The notes: generated by a model from the letters alone, not told the origin. 64,000 nucleotides of DNA from Goodfellowiella coeruleoviolacea (GCF_024171785.1 NZ_JAMTCK010000006.1:310001-374000), one strand, 5' to 3'. Positions 16,525 to 27,840 are shown, counted from the first letter of the stretch. Numbers and translations are program-made.

Positions 16525-17295
16525 TCATATTTCGTCGAGGAGTTCCCACACGCAGCTGGCCAACCGCTGGTTGTCCGCTGGCGTGATGGTGCTCCACCGC
16601 CGGCCGTCCGTGCTGGGCCGGATCTGGTGCAGGTAGCGCCCGGCCGGCGTGTCGTGGAAGGCGATCACCCGGTCGGCGCGCTCCGGCGGCCCCTGCCGTC
16701 CGGCCCGCTGCGCCCCGAACTGGCCCTTGGTGCCCATCCCGCTGACCATCCCGGCCAGCGTCTGCGCCTCGCTGAGCGGCACCCCCCGCCGCGCCAGCGC
16801 GGTGATCAGCAACTCCGGGTCGTCCCCGACCTCGGCCGCGGCCTGCTGCAGCTCGTCGGTGGGCAGGCTGACCGAGCGCCCGCCGCCGGCCGGCATGTCG
16901 CCGGCCACCGACACCGCCGCCTCGGCCAGCGCACTCGCCCTGGTGTCGATCAGCCACACCTCGTCGCGGTCCACCACCGCCAGCATCGCGTCGTTCCCGG
17001 CCGCCCCGGCCAGCGCGGAGATCTTGCGGTCCGCCCAGACCCAGCAGTCCACGCTGACCGCGGGGTGCGCCAGCACCGCCAGCCGGTCGGCCAGCTCCGG
17101 CACGACCCGTCCGGACCTGGCCAGCCCACGCCCCTCCAGCGACTCCCACGCCCCGCCGACGAGCGCGGCCCGCTCGGTGTGGGTGATGCCGGGACTGGGC
17201 ACGTCCAACGCCACATGCCGGTTCGGAAGGCGCTCGCTCTCCCACACCACGTCGAACTCAAGCGTGGAGAGCACCACGCTGCCGGTGGAGGTCAC
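16525..17295 (-). CDS. EspG-family ESX secretion-associated chaperone (second copy)
   Basis: This 256-residue protein is paralogous to that at 15440-16240. The opening STLEFDVVWESERLPNRHVA and the closing HDTPAGRYLHQIRPS, with a Trp in RRWSTITPADNQRL, fit the EspG fold. The GTG at 17295 begins 5 bases after the stop of the PPE-like gene, so the pair is surely co-transcribed, and the chaperone is likely specific for that substrate. The frame stays open upstream across the PPE-like gene, but that part is a shadow. Two EspG genes without a nearby secretion core is unusual. Confidence 0.84.
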   Translation of the reverse strand: MTSTGSVVLSTLEFDVVWESERLPNRHVALDVPSPGITHTERAALVGGAWESLEGRGLARSGRVVPELADRLAVLAHPAVSVDCWVWADRKISALAGAAGNDAMLAVVDRDEVWLIDTRASALAEAAVSVAGDMPAGGGRSVSLPTDELQQAAAEVGDDPELLITALARRGVPLSEAQTLAGMVSGMGTKGQFGAQRAGRQGPPERADRVIAFHDTPAGRYLHQIRPSTDGRRWSTITPADNQRLASCVWELLDEI

Positions 17296-17300
17296 CCTGC

Positions 17301-18599
17301 CTACTTGTCCTTCATGTCGTCGTCGCCGAGCACCGACGGCGCCACCAGCCGGCCATCCCCGAACACGTCGTCGGAGTCGATGCCGTACTTGCGCACGTGC
17401 TCCTCGTCCTCTTCCGGCTTGCCGCCCCGCCCCGCGGCCGCGGCCGGCTGCATCAACGACGACCCGGCCTTGCCGCCCCGGCCGGCCTGCGCCGAGTTCC
17501 GGTTGAGCGGGTGCTCCTCCTCCATCGCCCCGGCCGCGCCACCCGCGGCCCGGTTCGCCGCGGCCCGCCCCTCGGGCGTGTTCGGGTAGCCGCCGATGCC
17601 CGGGGTCCGACCACTTCGGCCGCCCCCCACGACCTGGCCGCCCCGCGCGCCGGCCGCTGCCGCGCCCAGCCCGGCGCCGGCCGCCACCCCGAAGCCCATG
17701 CCCAGGCCGAAGTTGCCGGTCGGCTTGGCCGTCGTGCCGAAGTTGGCGGCGGCCGGAGCCTGGTTGGCACCCCCACCCGGGGTGAGCGTGCCGCTGTAGC
17801 TGCCGGGCAGCTGCCCCGGCGTTCCGGTGTTGCCACCGCCACCGGGCAGCGCGCCGGGCGTGGGCACGGGCGAGCCGCTGCCACCCCCGGGGACCCCGGC
17901 CACGCCACTTCCGCCGGCACCACCGCCGGAGAACCCGGCACCACCGCCGACACCGGCGCTGGCGACCCCGGTGACCTGCCCGGTCGAACCGTGCACCCCG
18001 CTCAGCGACGTGCTGTCCGCGGCCGGGCTGACCTGCAGGTCGAACGCGGGCGGCTGCTCCAGCCCCTGGTAGCGGTGCAACGCCTCGCGGCTGGCGCTGG
18101 TGTACTGGTCCAGCGAGTCGATGGCCTGCTGGCGCGCCGCCTTGGTCCGCTCGACCTCCCTGGCGTGGTCGGTGGTGTAGCCGAACAGGCTGGCGCCCTT
18201 GTCCACCCAGCTCTTCTCGGTGTCCCCGCGCAGCTGCTCCGAGTCGGGCAGGCTGTACTTGGTGTGGCTGTAGGCGGCGCTCTGCTGCTGGACCGACTTG
18301 GACGACATGGTCACCTTGGTGTCCGCGTCCGCGCCGTACTCCGCCGAGCCGAGCATGATCGACTGCGCCATGTCCGACGCGCCGCTCTCCCACTCCACCC
18401 CGATCGCGGCCAGCTGCTCGCGCAGCACCCGGTCGGTGTCGGCCAGGCTGTTGGCGATGTTGCGCAGCGCGTCGCCGGCCCGCTCCAGCCCCTCCACCCC
18501 GGAGCCCTGCCCGAACCGGTCCACAAGATCGGCGAGCGCGGCGTTGTCATACCCCTGAAAACGGTGGTCCCTGATCTCCGGGTGCCCACTCAGGTACAT
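17301..18599 (-). CDS. PPE-like, Gly-rich ESX substrate
   Basis: This 432-residue protein has an N-terminal helical domain (residues 1-180) and a Trp at residue 70 in VEWESGASDMAQ, the position of the WXG/PPE hallmark turn. A long Gly/Ala/Pro-rich region (about 205-360) with GGG and GNTGTPG-like repeats follows, and then an acidic, Lys-containing tail ending DDDMKDK. It has no signal peptide. The immediate downstream EspG gene and the small substrate-like gene upstream suggest the PE-PPE-EspG logic of mycobacterial ESX systems, though the canonical PPE tripeptide is absent. ATG at 18599 with GGGGGAG close upstream. Confidence 0.78.
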   Translation of the reverse strand: MYLSGHPEIRDHRFQGYDNAALADLVDRFGQGSGVEGLERAGDALRNIANSLADTDRVLREQLAAIGVEWESGASDMAQSIMLGSAEYGADADTKVTMSSKSVQQQSAAYSHTKYSLPDSEQLRGDTEKSWVDKGASLFGYTTDHAREVERTKAARQQAIDSLDQYTSASREALHRYQGLEQPPAFDLQVSPAADSTSLSGVHGSTGQVTGVASAGVGGGAGFSGGGAGGSGVAGVPGGGSGSPVPTPGALPGGGGNTGTPGQLPGSYSGTLTPGGGANQAPAAANFGTTAKPTGNFGLGMGFGVAAGAGLGAAAAGARGGQVVGGGRSGRTPGIGGYPNTPEGRAAANRAAGGAAGAMEEEHPLNRNSAQAGRGGKAGSSLMQPAAAAGRGGKPEEDEEHVRKYGIDSDDVFGDGRLVAPSVLGDDDMKDK

Positions 18600-18608
18600 A
18601 ACTCCCCC

Positions 18609-19202
18609 TCACTTGCCCGTCTGCAACGTCGCCATGACCATCTCGGCCGCCTGGAGCGACTTGGGACACAGCTCCGGGCTCCTGAGGCCCGTCTGCGTGT
18701 ACTGGACCTCAATTGACTGGTTTTCGGCGACATCCACGGCCACCACGCAGTCCGCCTGAGTGCCTCGGAGCGTGAACTTCGCCGCCGGAAAGCCCGCCAC
18801 ATCGATCGATTCGACGTCCACGTTCCGCTTGGACCAGGCCGAGATGTTCTCGTTGATGTTGGCGGACACGCGGTACTGGTAGAAGGGTTCGCTGGAACCG
18901 TGCGAGTAGCGGCAGCTCGGGATTTGGTAGCCCTCCATCTTGTATGGCGCCTTGTCGATGCCGAGTTCCCTCTGCTGAACATCGGTCAGCAAACTGCAGG
19001 TGTCGACTGAGGTAACGGGAAGATCCTTGGGACGGGGTCTGCTCAACTCCGTCGTACTGGTAGTCGTTGTGGAACCCGAACGGCCAGCGCTCGTGCTCTC
19101 ACCTCCGGCCACAGCCTGCCCGTCCTCGGTGGTGGAACAGCCCGCCAGGGAAATCATGGCCAACGCGGCAATGGCCGCACTCAGTCGTGCACGATCACGC
19201 AC
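18609..19202 (-). CDS. DUF3558-family lipoprotein
   Basis: This 197-residue lipoprotein has a basic start, a hydrophobic segment and the lipobox LAGC (MISLAGCSTTEDG), followed by a Ser/Thr-rich linker and a DUF3558 domain with paired cysteines (VDTCSLLT, PSCRYSH, ADCVVAV, ELCPKS), the pattern of that actinobacterial surface family. The GTG at 19202 overlaps the stop of the upstream gene and has GGAG seven bases before it. DUF3558 genes are often linked to ESX clusters. The function is unknown, and an envelope role is inferred from the anchor. Confidence 0.83.
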   Translation of the reverse strand: MRDRARLSAAIAALAMISLAGCSTTEDGQAVAGGESTSAGRSGSTTTTSTTELSRPRPKDLPVTSVDTCSLLTDVQQRELGIDKAPYKMEGYQIPSCRYSHGSSEPFYQYRVSANINENISAWSKRNVDVESIDVAGFPAAKFTLRGTQADCVVAVDVAENQSIEVQYTQTGLRSPELCPKSLQAAEMVMATLQTGK

Positions 19203-19647
19203 TACCCGCTCCGAATGAACCGGTGATGTCTTCCTCGGTGTACCCGTACTGCTTGGCGGCTTCCCGCATCTGAGCGCACAGCTTGTCCAGGCTGTCGATG
19301 TACTGCTGGACTCGCTTCGCGTAGGAATCATCGGCCTGGGCCAGACGGGAGTTCCACGCGGCGGCCACCTCGGAACTGACGATGTCACCGCCAGGTGCGT
19401 CGATTATCAGGTCGCGGCTGGCCGCGTCAAACGTGGTTCGCAGCGACTCGACCTGCTCGTTGATGATCTTGCCGGCCTGGAGGACGTTGTCCGGGTTGAC
19501 CTTGACCGTTTTTCCCGAACCGGTGGTGGGGATCTGGTCGGCCAGCGCGGTGGCCAGGCGGGCGGCGGCGGCGGGAGCGGCCAACGGGTTGGCCACGGCC
19601 ATGGCCGTGAGGGACTGGATTACCTGTTCCGGCTGCTCGGACGCCAC
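19195..19647 (-). CDS. Small ESX-type substrate with a YxxxE export signal
   Basis: This helical protein of about 150 residues has no signal peptide. A WNSRL turn sits between two helices (EVAAAWNSRLAQADD), and near the C-terminus the sequence YGYTEEDI supplies a YxxxE, matching the YxxxD/E type VII secretion signal that follows the second helix of substrates. The GTG at 19647 is favoured because AGGGGG lies eight bases upstream; a GTG at 19677 is the longest start. It is first in the cluster and overlaps the lipoprotein gene. It may pair with the PPE-like protein two genes downstream. Confidence 0.72.
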   Translation of the reverse strand: MASEQPEQVIQSLTAMAVANPLAAPAAAARLATALADQIPTTGSGKTVKVNPDNVLQAGKIINEQVESLRTTFDAASRDLIIDAPGGDIVSSEVAAAWNSRLAQADDSYAKRVQQYIDSLDKLCAQMREAAKQYGYTEEDITGSFGAGSA

Positions 19648-19781
19648 GACGATTACCCCCTGCTGCGTCACGGTCACGGGTCGGTCTCGACTCGCAGGCT
19701 ACCAACGACGGTGTGAGCCGTACCTGAGTTTGGACGAAGAGACCAGAGGTCCGGTTCCCTCCGGTCTCGACCCGTTGTCCG

Positions 19782-21047
19782 TCAGCCCAGCGGTGGGGTG
19801 CTGATGTCGCCCTGGACCGCGCGCAGCGCGATGTCGGTGCGGTGGTGCGACCCGGTCAGGTGCACGCCCTTGACCCGCCGGTACACCTCGTCGCGGGCGG
19901 CGGCCAGGTCGGGGCCGGTGCCGACCACGGACAGCACGCGCCCGCCCGCGGAGACCACGGCGCCGTCCTCGCGGCGGCGGGTGCCGGCGTGCAGCACGCC
20001 CTCGGCCTCGCTGCCGGTGATCACGTCACCGACCCGGGGCCGGCCCGGGTAGCCCTCGGCGGCGATCACCACGGTCACGGCGGCGCCCTCGGCCCACTCC
20101 AGCGGCGGCTGGTCGGCCAGGGTGCCGGTGGCGGCGGCCAGCAGCAGGGTGGACAGGGACGAGCGCAGCAGCGCGAGCACGGCCTGGGTCTCGGGGTCGC
20201 CGAACCGGCAGTTGAACTCGATCACGGACGGGCCGTTGGAGGTCAGCGCGAGGCCGGCGTAGAGCAGGCCGGAGAACGGGGTGCCCCGCCTGGCCATCTC
20301 GTCGACCACCGGCTGCACGATCCGCGCCACCACCTGCTCGGCCAAATCGGGCGGGGCCCACGGCAGCGGGGTGTAGGCGCCCATGCCGCCGGTGTTGGGG
20401 CCGGCGTCGCCGTCGCCGACCCGCTTGAAGTCCTGCGCGGGCAGCAGCGGCACCACGGTCTTGCCGTCGACCAGGCAGAACAGCGAGGCTTCCGGCCCGT
20501 CCAGGAAGGACTCCAGCAGCACCGGGTGGCCGCCGTCGAGCAGGGTCATGGCGTGGGCGCGCGCCGCGGCCAGGTCGCTGGTGACCACCACGCCCTTGCC
20601 GGCGGCCAGGCCGTCGTCCTTGACCACGAAGGTGGGACCGAACCTGCGCAGCGCCGCGTCCAGCCTGGCCGGGTTGTCCACCACCTCGGCGTGGGCGGTG
20701 GGCACGCCGGCGGCCCGCATCACGTCCTTGGCGAACGCCTTGGACCCCTCGATGCGGGCGGCCTGCTTGGACGGCCCGAAGCAGGCGATCCCGGCCTCGC
20801 GCACGGCGTCGGCGACCCCGGCGACCAGCGGGGCCTCCGGGCCGACCACGACCAGGTCGGCCCGCCACTGCGTGGCCAGCCCCACCACCGAGGCCGGATC
20901 GGTCACGTCAACCCCGTAGGACTCGGCCAGCGCGGCGGTACCGGCATTGCCGGGCGCACACGCCAGCGCGGTGACCTCGGGGTCCCGCGACAACGCGAGG
21001 ACAAGGGCATGCTCCCGGGCACCTGACCCGACTACCAGGACACGCAC
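19782..21047 (-). CDS. purD: Phosphoribosylamine-glycine ligase (GAR synthetase)
   Basis: PurD makes glycinamide ribonucleotide from phosphoribosylamine, glycine and ATP, the second step of purine synthesis. The 421-residue protein starts with [14 protein letters not shown], has the ATP-grasp segments [13 protein letters not shown] and [12 protein letters not shown], and is the usual length. GTG at 21047, with TAGGCT ending 8 bases upstream and no Shine-Dalgarno, suggests a leaderless message. It lies in the same region as purB and purA but in separate transcription units. The downstream neighbour is the ESX cluster on the same strand, 134 bases away. Confidence 0.96.
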   Translation of the reverse strand: MRVLVVGSGAREHALVLALSRDPEVTALACAPGNAGTAALAESYGVDVTDPASVVGLATQWRADLVVVGPEAPLVAGVADAVREAGIACFGPSKQAARIEGSKAFAKDVMRAAGVPTAHAEVVDNPARLDAALRRFGPTFVVKDDGLAAGKGVVVTSDLAAARAHAMTLLDGGHPVLLESFLDGPEASLFCLVDGKTVVPLLPAQDFKRVGDGDAGPNTGGMGAYTPLPWAPPDLAEQVVARIVQPVVDEMARRGTPFSGLLYAGLALTSNGPSVIEFNCRFGDPETQAVLALLRSSLSTLLLAAATGTLADQPPLEWAEGAAVTVVIAAEGYPGRPRVGDVITGSEAEGVLHAGTRRREDGAVVSAGGRVLSVVGTGPDLAAARDEVYRRVKGVHLTGSHHRTDIALRAVQGDISTPPLG

Positions 21048-21055
21048 GGTGAAGG

Positions 21056-21061
21056 AGCCTA
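21056..21061 (-). promoter_or_regulatory. -10 box of purD (leaderless)
   Basis: TAGGCT on the reverse strand lies 8 nt before the GTG of purD. Confidence 0.45.
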
Positions 21062-21281
21062 GTTGGCACTGGCCCGAGACCGCGAACCACGTGCTCCGAA
21101 CGGCGCACGGCCAGGTCAGCCGGCCGGGTGGTCAGGTGGGCCGCGCCCGGGCTGGACCCGTCCTGCACCGCCCCGCGCCAGCACGGGGGGGATTAGTTGC
21201 ACCAACAATGATTGATTCCGGTCAGGGCGGGCACTCCCCGGTCGGGCAGCCGACGGCAGGTGGGACGGCAGGTGATGGCGC

Positions 21282-22904
21282 GTGCACGCGATGCACATCG
21301 TGGCGCTGCTGGTCGGCTCGCTCGCGGTCAGCGCGGTGGCGCGCAGCCGGGACTGGCCGGCGCCGCTGCTGCTGGTCGCGGTCGGCGTCGCGGTCTCGTT
21401 CGTCCCGGGCGTGCCGCGCATCGAACTCGACCCCGAACTGCTGCTCACCGTGGTGCTGCCGCCGCTGCTCTACTCCGCCGCGCTGGACAGCTCCTACCTG
21501 AGCTTCCGCGCCAGCGTGCGGCCGATCCTCAGCCTGGGCGTCGGCCTGGTCCTGGTCACCGCGTTCGCCGTGGCCCTGGTGGCCAGCCTGCTCATGCCCA
21601 CCCTGCCGTTCGCCGCGGCCCTGGTGCTCGGCGCGGTGGTCGCCCCGCCGGACGCGGTGTCCGCCGCCGCCATCGGCCGCAAGCTCAACCTGCCCCGCCG
21701 GCTGATGACCGTGCTGTCCGGGGAGAGCCTGGTCAACGACGCCACCGCGCTGACCCTCTACCGGGTGGGGATCACCGCGGTGGTCAGCGCGGGCAGCTCG
21801 TTCGGGCTGGGCCTGCGGGTGTTCGCGCTGGCCACGGTGGTGGGCGTGGTCGTGGGCCTGGTCATCGGCCTGGTGGTGCACGCGGTCCGGGTGCGGCTGA
21901 GCGACCCGACCATGGAGTCGGTGCTCGGCCTGGTGGTGCCGTTCTCCGCCTACCTGCTGGCCGAGGAGCTGTCCGGCTCGGGCGTGCTTGCGGTGGTGGC
22001 CGCCGGCCTGTACCTGGGCCACCACTCGCCCAAGGCCGGGTTCTCCATGCGGTTGCAGGAGCAGTCGGTGTGGAACGCCACCGACCTGCTGCTGGAAGCG
22101 CTGGTGTTCGGCCTGATCGGGTTGCAGACCCGGTGGGTGATCGAGCGGCTGCCCGAGTTCGGCGAGCCGACCTGGCAGCTGCTGCTGGTCGCGGGCGCCG
22201 TGCTGGTCACGGTGATCGCGGTGCGGGCGCTGTGGGTGCACCTGGCGCGCCTGCTGCCCGTCCGGATGCTGTCCAGCGAGTCCGACGCCCGGCACTGGCC
22301 GTGGGGCAGCGTGGGGGTGCTCTCCTGGGCCGGCATGCGCGGCGTGGTCACCCTGGCCGCGGCCACCGGTATCCCGTTCGAGACCGAGTCGGGCGCGCCG
22401 TTCCCGGCCCGGGGGCCGATCCAGTTCTTCGCGGTGGTGGTCACCATCGGCACCCTGCTGCTGCAGGGCACCACGCTGCCCTGGCTGATCCGGGTGCTGC
22501 ACGTGGCCGACCCGCACGAGGCCGAGCGCGACCAGCGGGCCGAGGTCGCGGCCAGGCGGGCCACGGCCAAGGCGGCGCTGGCCCGGCTGGACCAGGTGCT
22601 GGCCAAGCACAGCGCGCACGTGCCCGAGCAGGCCGCCAAGCACATCGCCGCGCAACTGCACGAGCTGGTCGAACTCAACGCCAGGGCGGCGGTGGACCGG
22701 CTGGAGCTGGACCCGGACGACCCCAAGCGGCGCAAGCACCGGGCGTTCCGCCGGATGCGCCAGGAGCTGCTGGCCGCGCAGCGCGCCGCCCTGATCGACG
22801 AGCGCGACTCCGGCCGGCTCGACGACGAGGTCATGCGCAAGGTGCTGCACGAACTGGACCTGACCGAGGCCGCGGTGTCCGGCACCGGCCAGCGCCGGCT
22901 GTGA
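21282..22904 (+). CDS. Na+/H+ antiporter, CPA1 family
   Basis: This 540-residue membrane protein has about 12 helices followed by a hydrophilic cytoplasmic tail of ~130 residues. Family hallmarks are PPDAVSAAAIGRKLNLPRRL and GESLVNDATALTLYR, which contain the ion-translocating aspartates, and GVLSWAGMRGVVTLAAATGIP in the C-terminal half. It exchanges Na+ (or K+) for protons across the membrane. The start is GTG 21282 or ATG 21291; neither has a clear ribosome-binding site. It is divergent from purD and convergent with purA, and appears monocistronic. Confidence 0.9.
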   Translation: MHAMHIVALLVGSLAVSAVARSRDWPAPLLLVAVGVAVSFVPGVPRIELDPELLLTVVLPPLLYSAALDSSYLSFRASVRPILSLGVGLVLVTAFAVALVASLLMPTLPFAAALVLGAVVAPPDAVSAAAIGRKLNLPRRLMTVLSGESLVNDATALTLYRVGITAVVSAGSSFGLGLRVFALATVVGVVVGLVIGLVVHAVRVRLSDPTMESVLGLVVPFSAYLLAEELSGSGVLAVVAAGLYLGHHSPKAGFSMRLQEQSVWNATDLLLEALVFGLIGLQTRWVIERLPEFGEPTWQLLLVAGAVLVTVIAVRALWVHLARLLPVRMLSSESDARHWPWGSVGVLSWAGMRGVVTLAAATGIPFETESGAPFPARGPIQFFAVVVTIGTLLLQGTTLPWLIRVLHVADPHEAERDQRAEVAARRATAKAALARLDQVLAKHSAHVPEQAAKHIAAQLHELVELNARAAVDRLELDPDDPKRRKHRAFRRMRQELLAAQRAALIDERDSGRLDDEVMRKVLHELDLTEAAVSGTGQRRL

Positions 22905-22955
22905 CGCGGGCGCCGGCACCGGCGCGCCGGCCAGCCCGAGAGCACCGGCCGGCCC

Positions 22956-25052
<2,097 letters not shown>

Positions 25053-25113
25053 CAGAACGGATTTACCCGACCGAGTTACGTCAAATTCACCCGAGCGGGC
25101 ACCGAATCGGATT

Positions 25114-25122
25114 TTGTCCACA
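25114..25122 (+). promoter_or_regulatory. Single DnaA-box-like 9-mer
   Basis: An exact TTGTCCACA in the 178-bp AT-richer gap upstream of the secreted nuclease gene. Confidence 0.35.
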
Positions 25123-25230
25123 CGATTGGGCACAGCACGTCAGCGAATCGTCACTCAGACGAATTGCGATCAGTGCGCGCCGCACTGAAAGTCGTCTCGC
25201 CAACGTTTTTCCGACAACGGTGGAGTGACG

Positions 25231-25902
25231 ATGGTTCTGCACAGAATTCGCGCCGGCCGGGCCCTCCGCGCACCGGTCGGCCTGCTCACCGCGCTGGCCG
25301 CCGCGCTGGCCGCCGGGGCCGGTCCGGTCGCACCGGCCGGTGCCGCCGCGCCCGCCCCGCCCGGCATCACCAGCACGGCCTCGGCCCGGTCGGAACTGGG
25401 CGCGCTGTCCGTGGCCGCGGACGGCTCCATGGCCGGCTACAGCCGAGAGCTGTTCCCGCACTGGCACACCGTGTCCGGCGGCTGCACCACCCGTCAGGAA
25501 GTGCTGAAACGCGACGGCGAGCAGGTGGCAACCGACGGGGCGTGCACGGTGGTGTCCGGCACCTGGCGCAGCCCCTACGACGGCGCGACCTGGACCGACC
25601 CCAGCGATCTCGACATCGACCACGTGGTGCCGCTGGCCGCGGCGTGGCGCTCGGGCGCGGCGCGGTGGACCACCGAGCGGCGCGAGGCGTTCGCCAACGA
25701 CCTGTCCGGCCCGCAGCTGATCGCCGTCACCGACACGGTGAACCAGGCAAAGGGTGACCAGACACCCGACCAGTGGAAGCCACCGCTTAACACGTACTGG
25801 TGCACGTACGCCAAAATGTGGGTGCACGTGAAGTTCACCTGGTCGCTGACGGTGAACCCCACGGAGAAATCCACCCTGGAAAACATGCTCGGTAGGTGTT
25901 GA
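25231..25902 (+). CDS. Secreted HNH-family nuclease (DUF1524-type)
   Basis: This 223-residue protein has a signal peptide (basic start, hydrophobic Ala-rich core, cleavage near residues 37-41). The metal-binding HNH core is visible as SDLDIDHVVPLAAAWRSGA, then NDLSGPQLIAV with the Asn, and KGDQTPDQWKPP, the arrangement of extracellular actinobacterial nucleases. Cysteines at GGCTT, GACTV, WCTY and GRC may form disulfides. GGAG five bases upstream supports the ATG at 25231 over the GTG at 25225. An 83-residue gene begins 3 bases after the stop. Its likely roles are extracellular DNA scavenging or competition. Confidence 0.88.
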   Translation: MVLHRIRAGRALRAPVGLLTALAAALAAGAGPVAPAGAAAPAPPGITSTASARSELGALSVAADGSMAGYSRELFPHWHTVSGGCTTRQEVLKRDGEQVATDGACTVVSGTWRSPYDGATWTDPSDLDIDHVVPLAAAWRSGAARWTTERREAFANDLSGPQLIAVTDTVNQAKGDQTPDQWKPPLNTYWCTYAKMWVHVKFTWSLTVNPTEKSTLENMLGRC

Positions 25903-25905
25903 TCA

Positions 25906-26157
25906 ATGCGTGAGTACTCCTCTCCGTTCCACGCCGGGCCCGGCGGGGTGATGACCGACGAGGTCGGCGTCATCACCGGCGACCTGGAACTGCGCACGGT
26001 GGTCACCGGGGACGGGGTGCTCGTGGCCAAGGTCCGCTACGCCGGCGCCGACGAGTGGTACCGGCTGCGCGGTGGGTCCTGCCGGCTGGCCGACCAGCGG
26101 GACCACGCCGCCGTGCACTCCCTGCTGCAGAACGTGCTCAACCGCCCCGCCGGCTGA
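25906..26157 (+). CDS. Small hypothetical protein downstream of the nuclease
   Basis: This 83-residue soluble protein without a signal peptide begins MREYSSPFHAGPGGVMTDEV. The middle is a predicted beta sheet (ITGDLELRTVVTGDGVLVAKVRYAG) ending DEWYRLRGGS, and the end is a short helix. I do not recognise it. It starts 3 bases after the stop of the secreted nuclease, with GGTAGGTG just upstream, so the two are probably co-transcribed. A protective partner of the nuclease is possible but unproven; it could equally be an unrelated conserved small protein. Confidence 0.65.
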   Translation: MREYSSPFHAGPGGVMTDEVGVITGDLELRTVVTGDGVLVAKVRYAGADEWYRLRGGSCRLADQRDHAAVHSLLQNVLNRPAG

Positions 26158-26201
26158 CCGCTCGCGGGTGAGCAAGGCCCGTCCGCGCCAACCCGCTCGG
26201 C

Positions 26202-27308
26202 TCAGTCCGGCTGCTGGCGGGACAGCGGCGGCAGCGCGGCGGTGGCCTCGCTCCGGCTCAGCCCGGTGGCCTGGAGCAGGTCCACGGCGATCGACCGGAC
26301 CTGGGCCAGCACCACCCGCATGGAGAAGCCGCCGCTGCCCAGGTGGTGGGTGGTGGCCAGGCGGGCCGCGTCCCGGACGGCGGCGCGCGCCTGGTGGGGT
26401 TCGCCGCCCACGGCCAGCTCGGTGCGCAGCAGGTCCACCGCGTCGGCGTAGCGGCGCAGCACGTCCGGCAGGATCTCCGGCACCTCCTCGCCGTCGCGCA
26501 GCGCGGCCAGCGCCCGCCTGGCCAGCACCCGGGTGTTGCGCAGCGCGTAGTCCACCGGCACGGCCGCGGCCTGGTAGCCGCCCAGTTCGTGCCGCCGCCG
26601 CCAGCGGATCGGCGCGATCGAGGCGATCTCGCTGCCGGTCTGCAGCGCCGACCGGAACTCCTCCACGGTGCTCTGGCTGCTGCGCACCCTGGCCAGCACA
26701 CCGGCGGCGGCCACCGCGTCGTGCTCGGCGACCGCGTCGGCCACCCCGCGCAGTGCCGTGGTCAGCTCGCCGAGCACCGCCTTGGCCTGCCGGTGCGCCA
26801 CGGTCAGCGGGTTGGCCGGCAGCAGGGCGGCGACCGCCAGCCCCACCAACCCGCCGACCAGCGCGTCCACCATCCGGTTGAGCCCCGCGGCCGAGCTGGG
26901 CGGCAGCAGCGTGGCCACCAGCACGGCCGAGGACGCCGACTGGAGCGCGATCACCGTGCCGCCGTCCAGCAGCACGGCCGCGGACATGGCCAGCGCCACG
27001 GCCAGGGCCACCTGCCACGGCCCGGTGCCGATCGCCGAGATGAGCACGTCGCCCACGCCGATGCCCAGGGACACGCCCACGATCAGCTCGACCACCCGGC
27101 GCAGCCGCTGGCCCAGTGAGATGCCCAGCGAGACCACCGCGGCGATCGGCGCGAAGAACGCCTGGCTGTGCCCGATCACGTCGTGCGCGAGCAGCCAGGC
27201 CAGCCCCGCGGCCAGCGCGGCCTGCGCGATCGGCAGCGCGGTCCGCTGCCAACGCCGCAACCGACCGGCCAACACCTCACCCAGTGCGTTCACGCGCTGA
27301 ATTCTCAC
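26202..27308 (-). CDS. FUSC-family (aromatic acid exporter-like) membrane protein
   Basis: This 368-residue protein has six hydrophobic segments in the first ~165 residues (for example LPIAQAALAAGLAWLLAH and SQAFFAPIAAVVSLGISLG), followed by a long cytoplasmic helical domain. The motif HSQAFFAPIAAVV and the GQRLRRVVELIVGVSLGIGVGD stretch are typical of FUSC/ArAE exporters. It probably exports small organic acids or amphipathic compounds. The start is GTG 27308, with a second GTG at 27293. It is convergent with the 83-residue gene. Confidence 0.85.
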   Translation of the reverse strand: MRIQRVNALGEVLAGRLRRWQRTALPIAQAALAAGLAWLLAHDVIGHSQAFFAPIAAVVSLGISLGQRLRRVVELIVGVSLGIGVGDVLISAIGTGPWQVALAVALAMSAAVLLDGGTVIALQSASSAVLVATLLPPSSAAGLNRMVDALVGGLVGLAVAALLPANPLTVAHRQAKAVLGELTTALRGVADAVAEHDAVAAAGVLARVRSSQSTVEEFRSALQTGSEIASIAPIRWRRRHELGGYQAAAVPVDYALRNTRVLARRALAALRDGEEVPEILPDVLRRYADAVDLLRTELAVGGEPHQARAAVRDAARLATTHHLGSGGFSMRVVLAQVRSIAVDLLQATGLSRSEATAALPPLSRQQPD

Positions 27309-27368
27309 CCGGATAGCGCCGGACCAAACCTGGTCGAGTGAGCGAACTCCCGGTTCAGGCTCGATTCA

Positions 27369-27414
27369 GTGGTGTCCCGACGCGGTGGTGCCCCGACGCG
27401 GTGGTGTTCAGTCC
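27369..27414. repeat. 16-bp tandem repeat
   Basis: Two units GTGGTGTCCCGACGCG and GTGGTGCCCCGACGCG (27369-27400) and a partial third lie just before the stop codon of the DUF3151 gene. Confidence 0.85.
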
Positions 27415-27417
27415 GGC

Positions 27418-27840
27418 TCAGGCGCTGCCAAGGCCGGTGGCGGTCACCGCCTCGGGGTCGCTGTCGGCCAGGAACTGCGCGCAGCGCCGCTGCTCGTCCA
27501 CCTCGCCGATCTGCTCGGCCGCCCTGGCCAGCGCGGCCAGCGCGCGCAGGAAGCCCTGGTTGGGCCGGTGCGCCCAGGGGATGGGGCCGTGTCCCTTCCA
27601 GCCGGCCCGGCGCAGCTGGTCCAGGCCGCGGTGGTAGCCGGTGCGGGCGAAGGCGTAGCCGGTGACCGGGTCGCCGTCGCGCAGCGCGCGCTCGGCCAGG
27701 GCCGCCCACGCCTCGCTGAAGTCGGGGTGCGCGCGCACGACCTCGGCCGGGTCGGTGCCGCCGGCCAGGGCGGCCTGCGCGTCGGGCCGCTCCGGCAGCC
27801 GGGTCGGTTCGGGGCCGAGCAGGTTGGAATCCAGTGCCAT
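27418..27840 (-). CDS. DUF3151 family protein
   Basis: This 140-residue cytoplasmic protein is of the actinobacterial DUF3151 family. Features are the opening LDSNLLGPEPTRLPERPD, the TPR-like SEAWAALAERAL, and the conserved GYAFARTGYHRGLDQLRRAGWKG, ending in a QRRCAQFLADSDPEA helix. The family has no known activity. It sits close to fba and purA as Rv0360c does in mycobacteria. The ATG at 27840 has no Shine-Dalgarno; a CACGAT box 6 bases before it fits a weak leaderless -10. It is divergent from the membrane protein at 27956. Confidence 0.85.
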   Translation of the reverse strand: MALDSNLLGPEPTRLPERPDAQAALAGGTDPAEVVRAHPDFSEAWAALAERALRDGDPVTGYAFARTGYHRGLDQLRRAGWKGHGPIPWAHRPNQGFLRALAALARAAEQIGEVDEQRRCAQFLADSDPEAVTATGLGSA

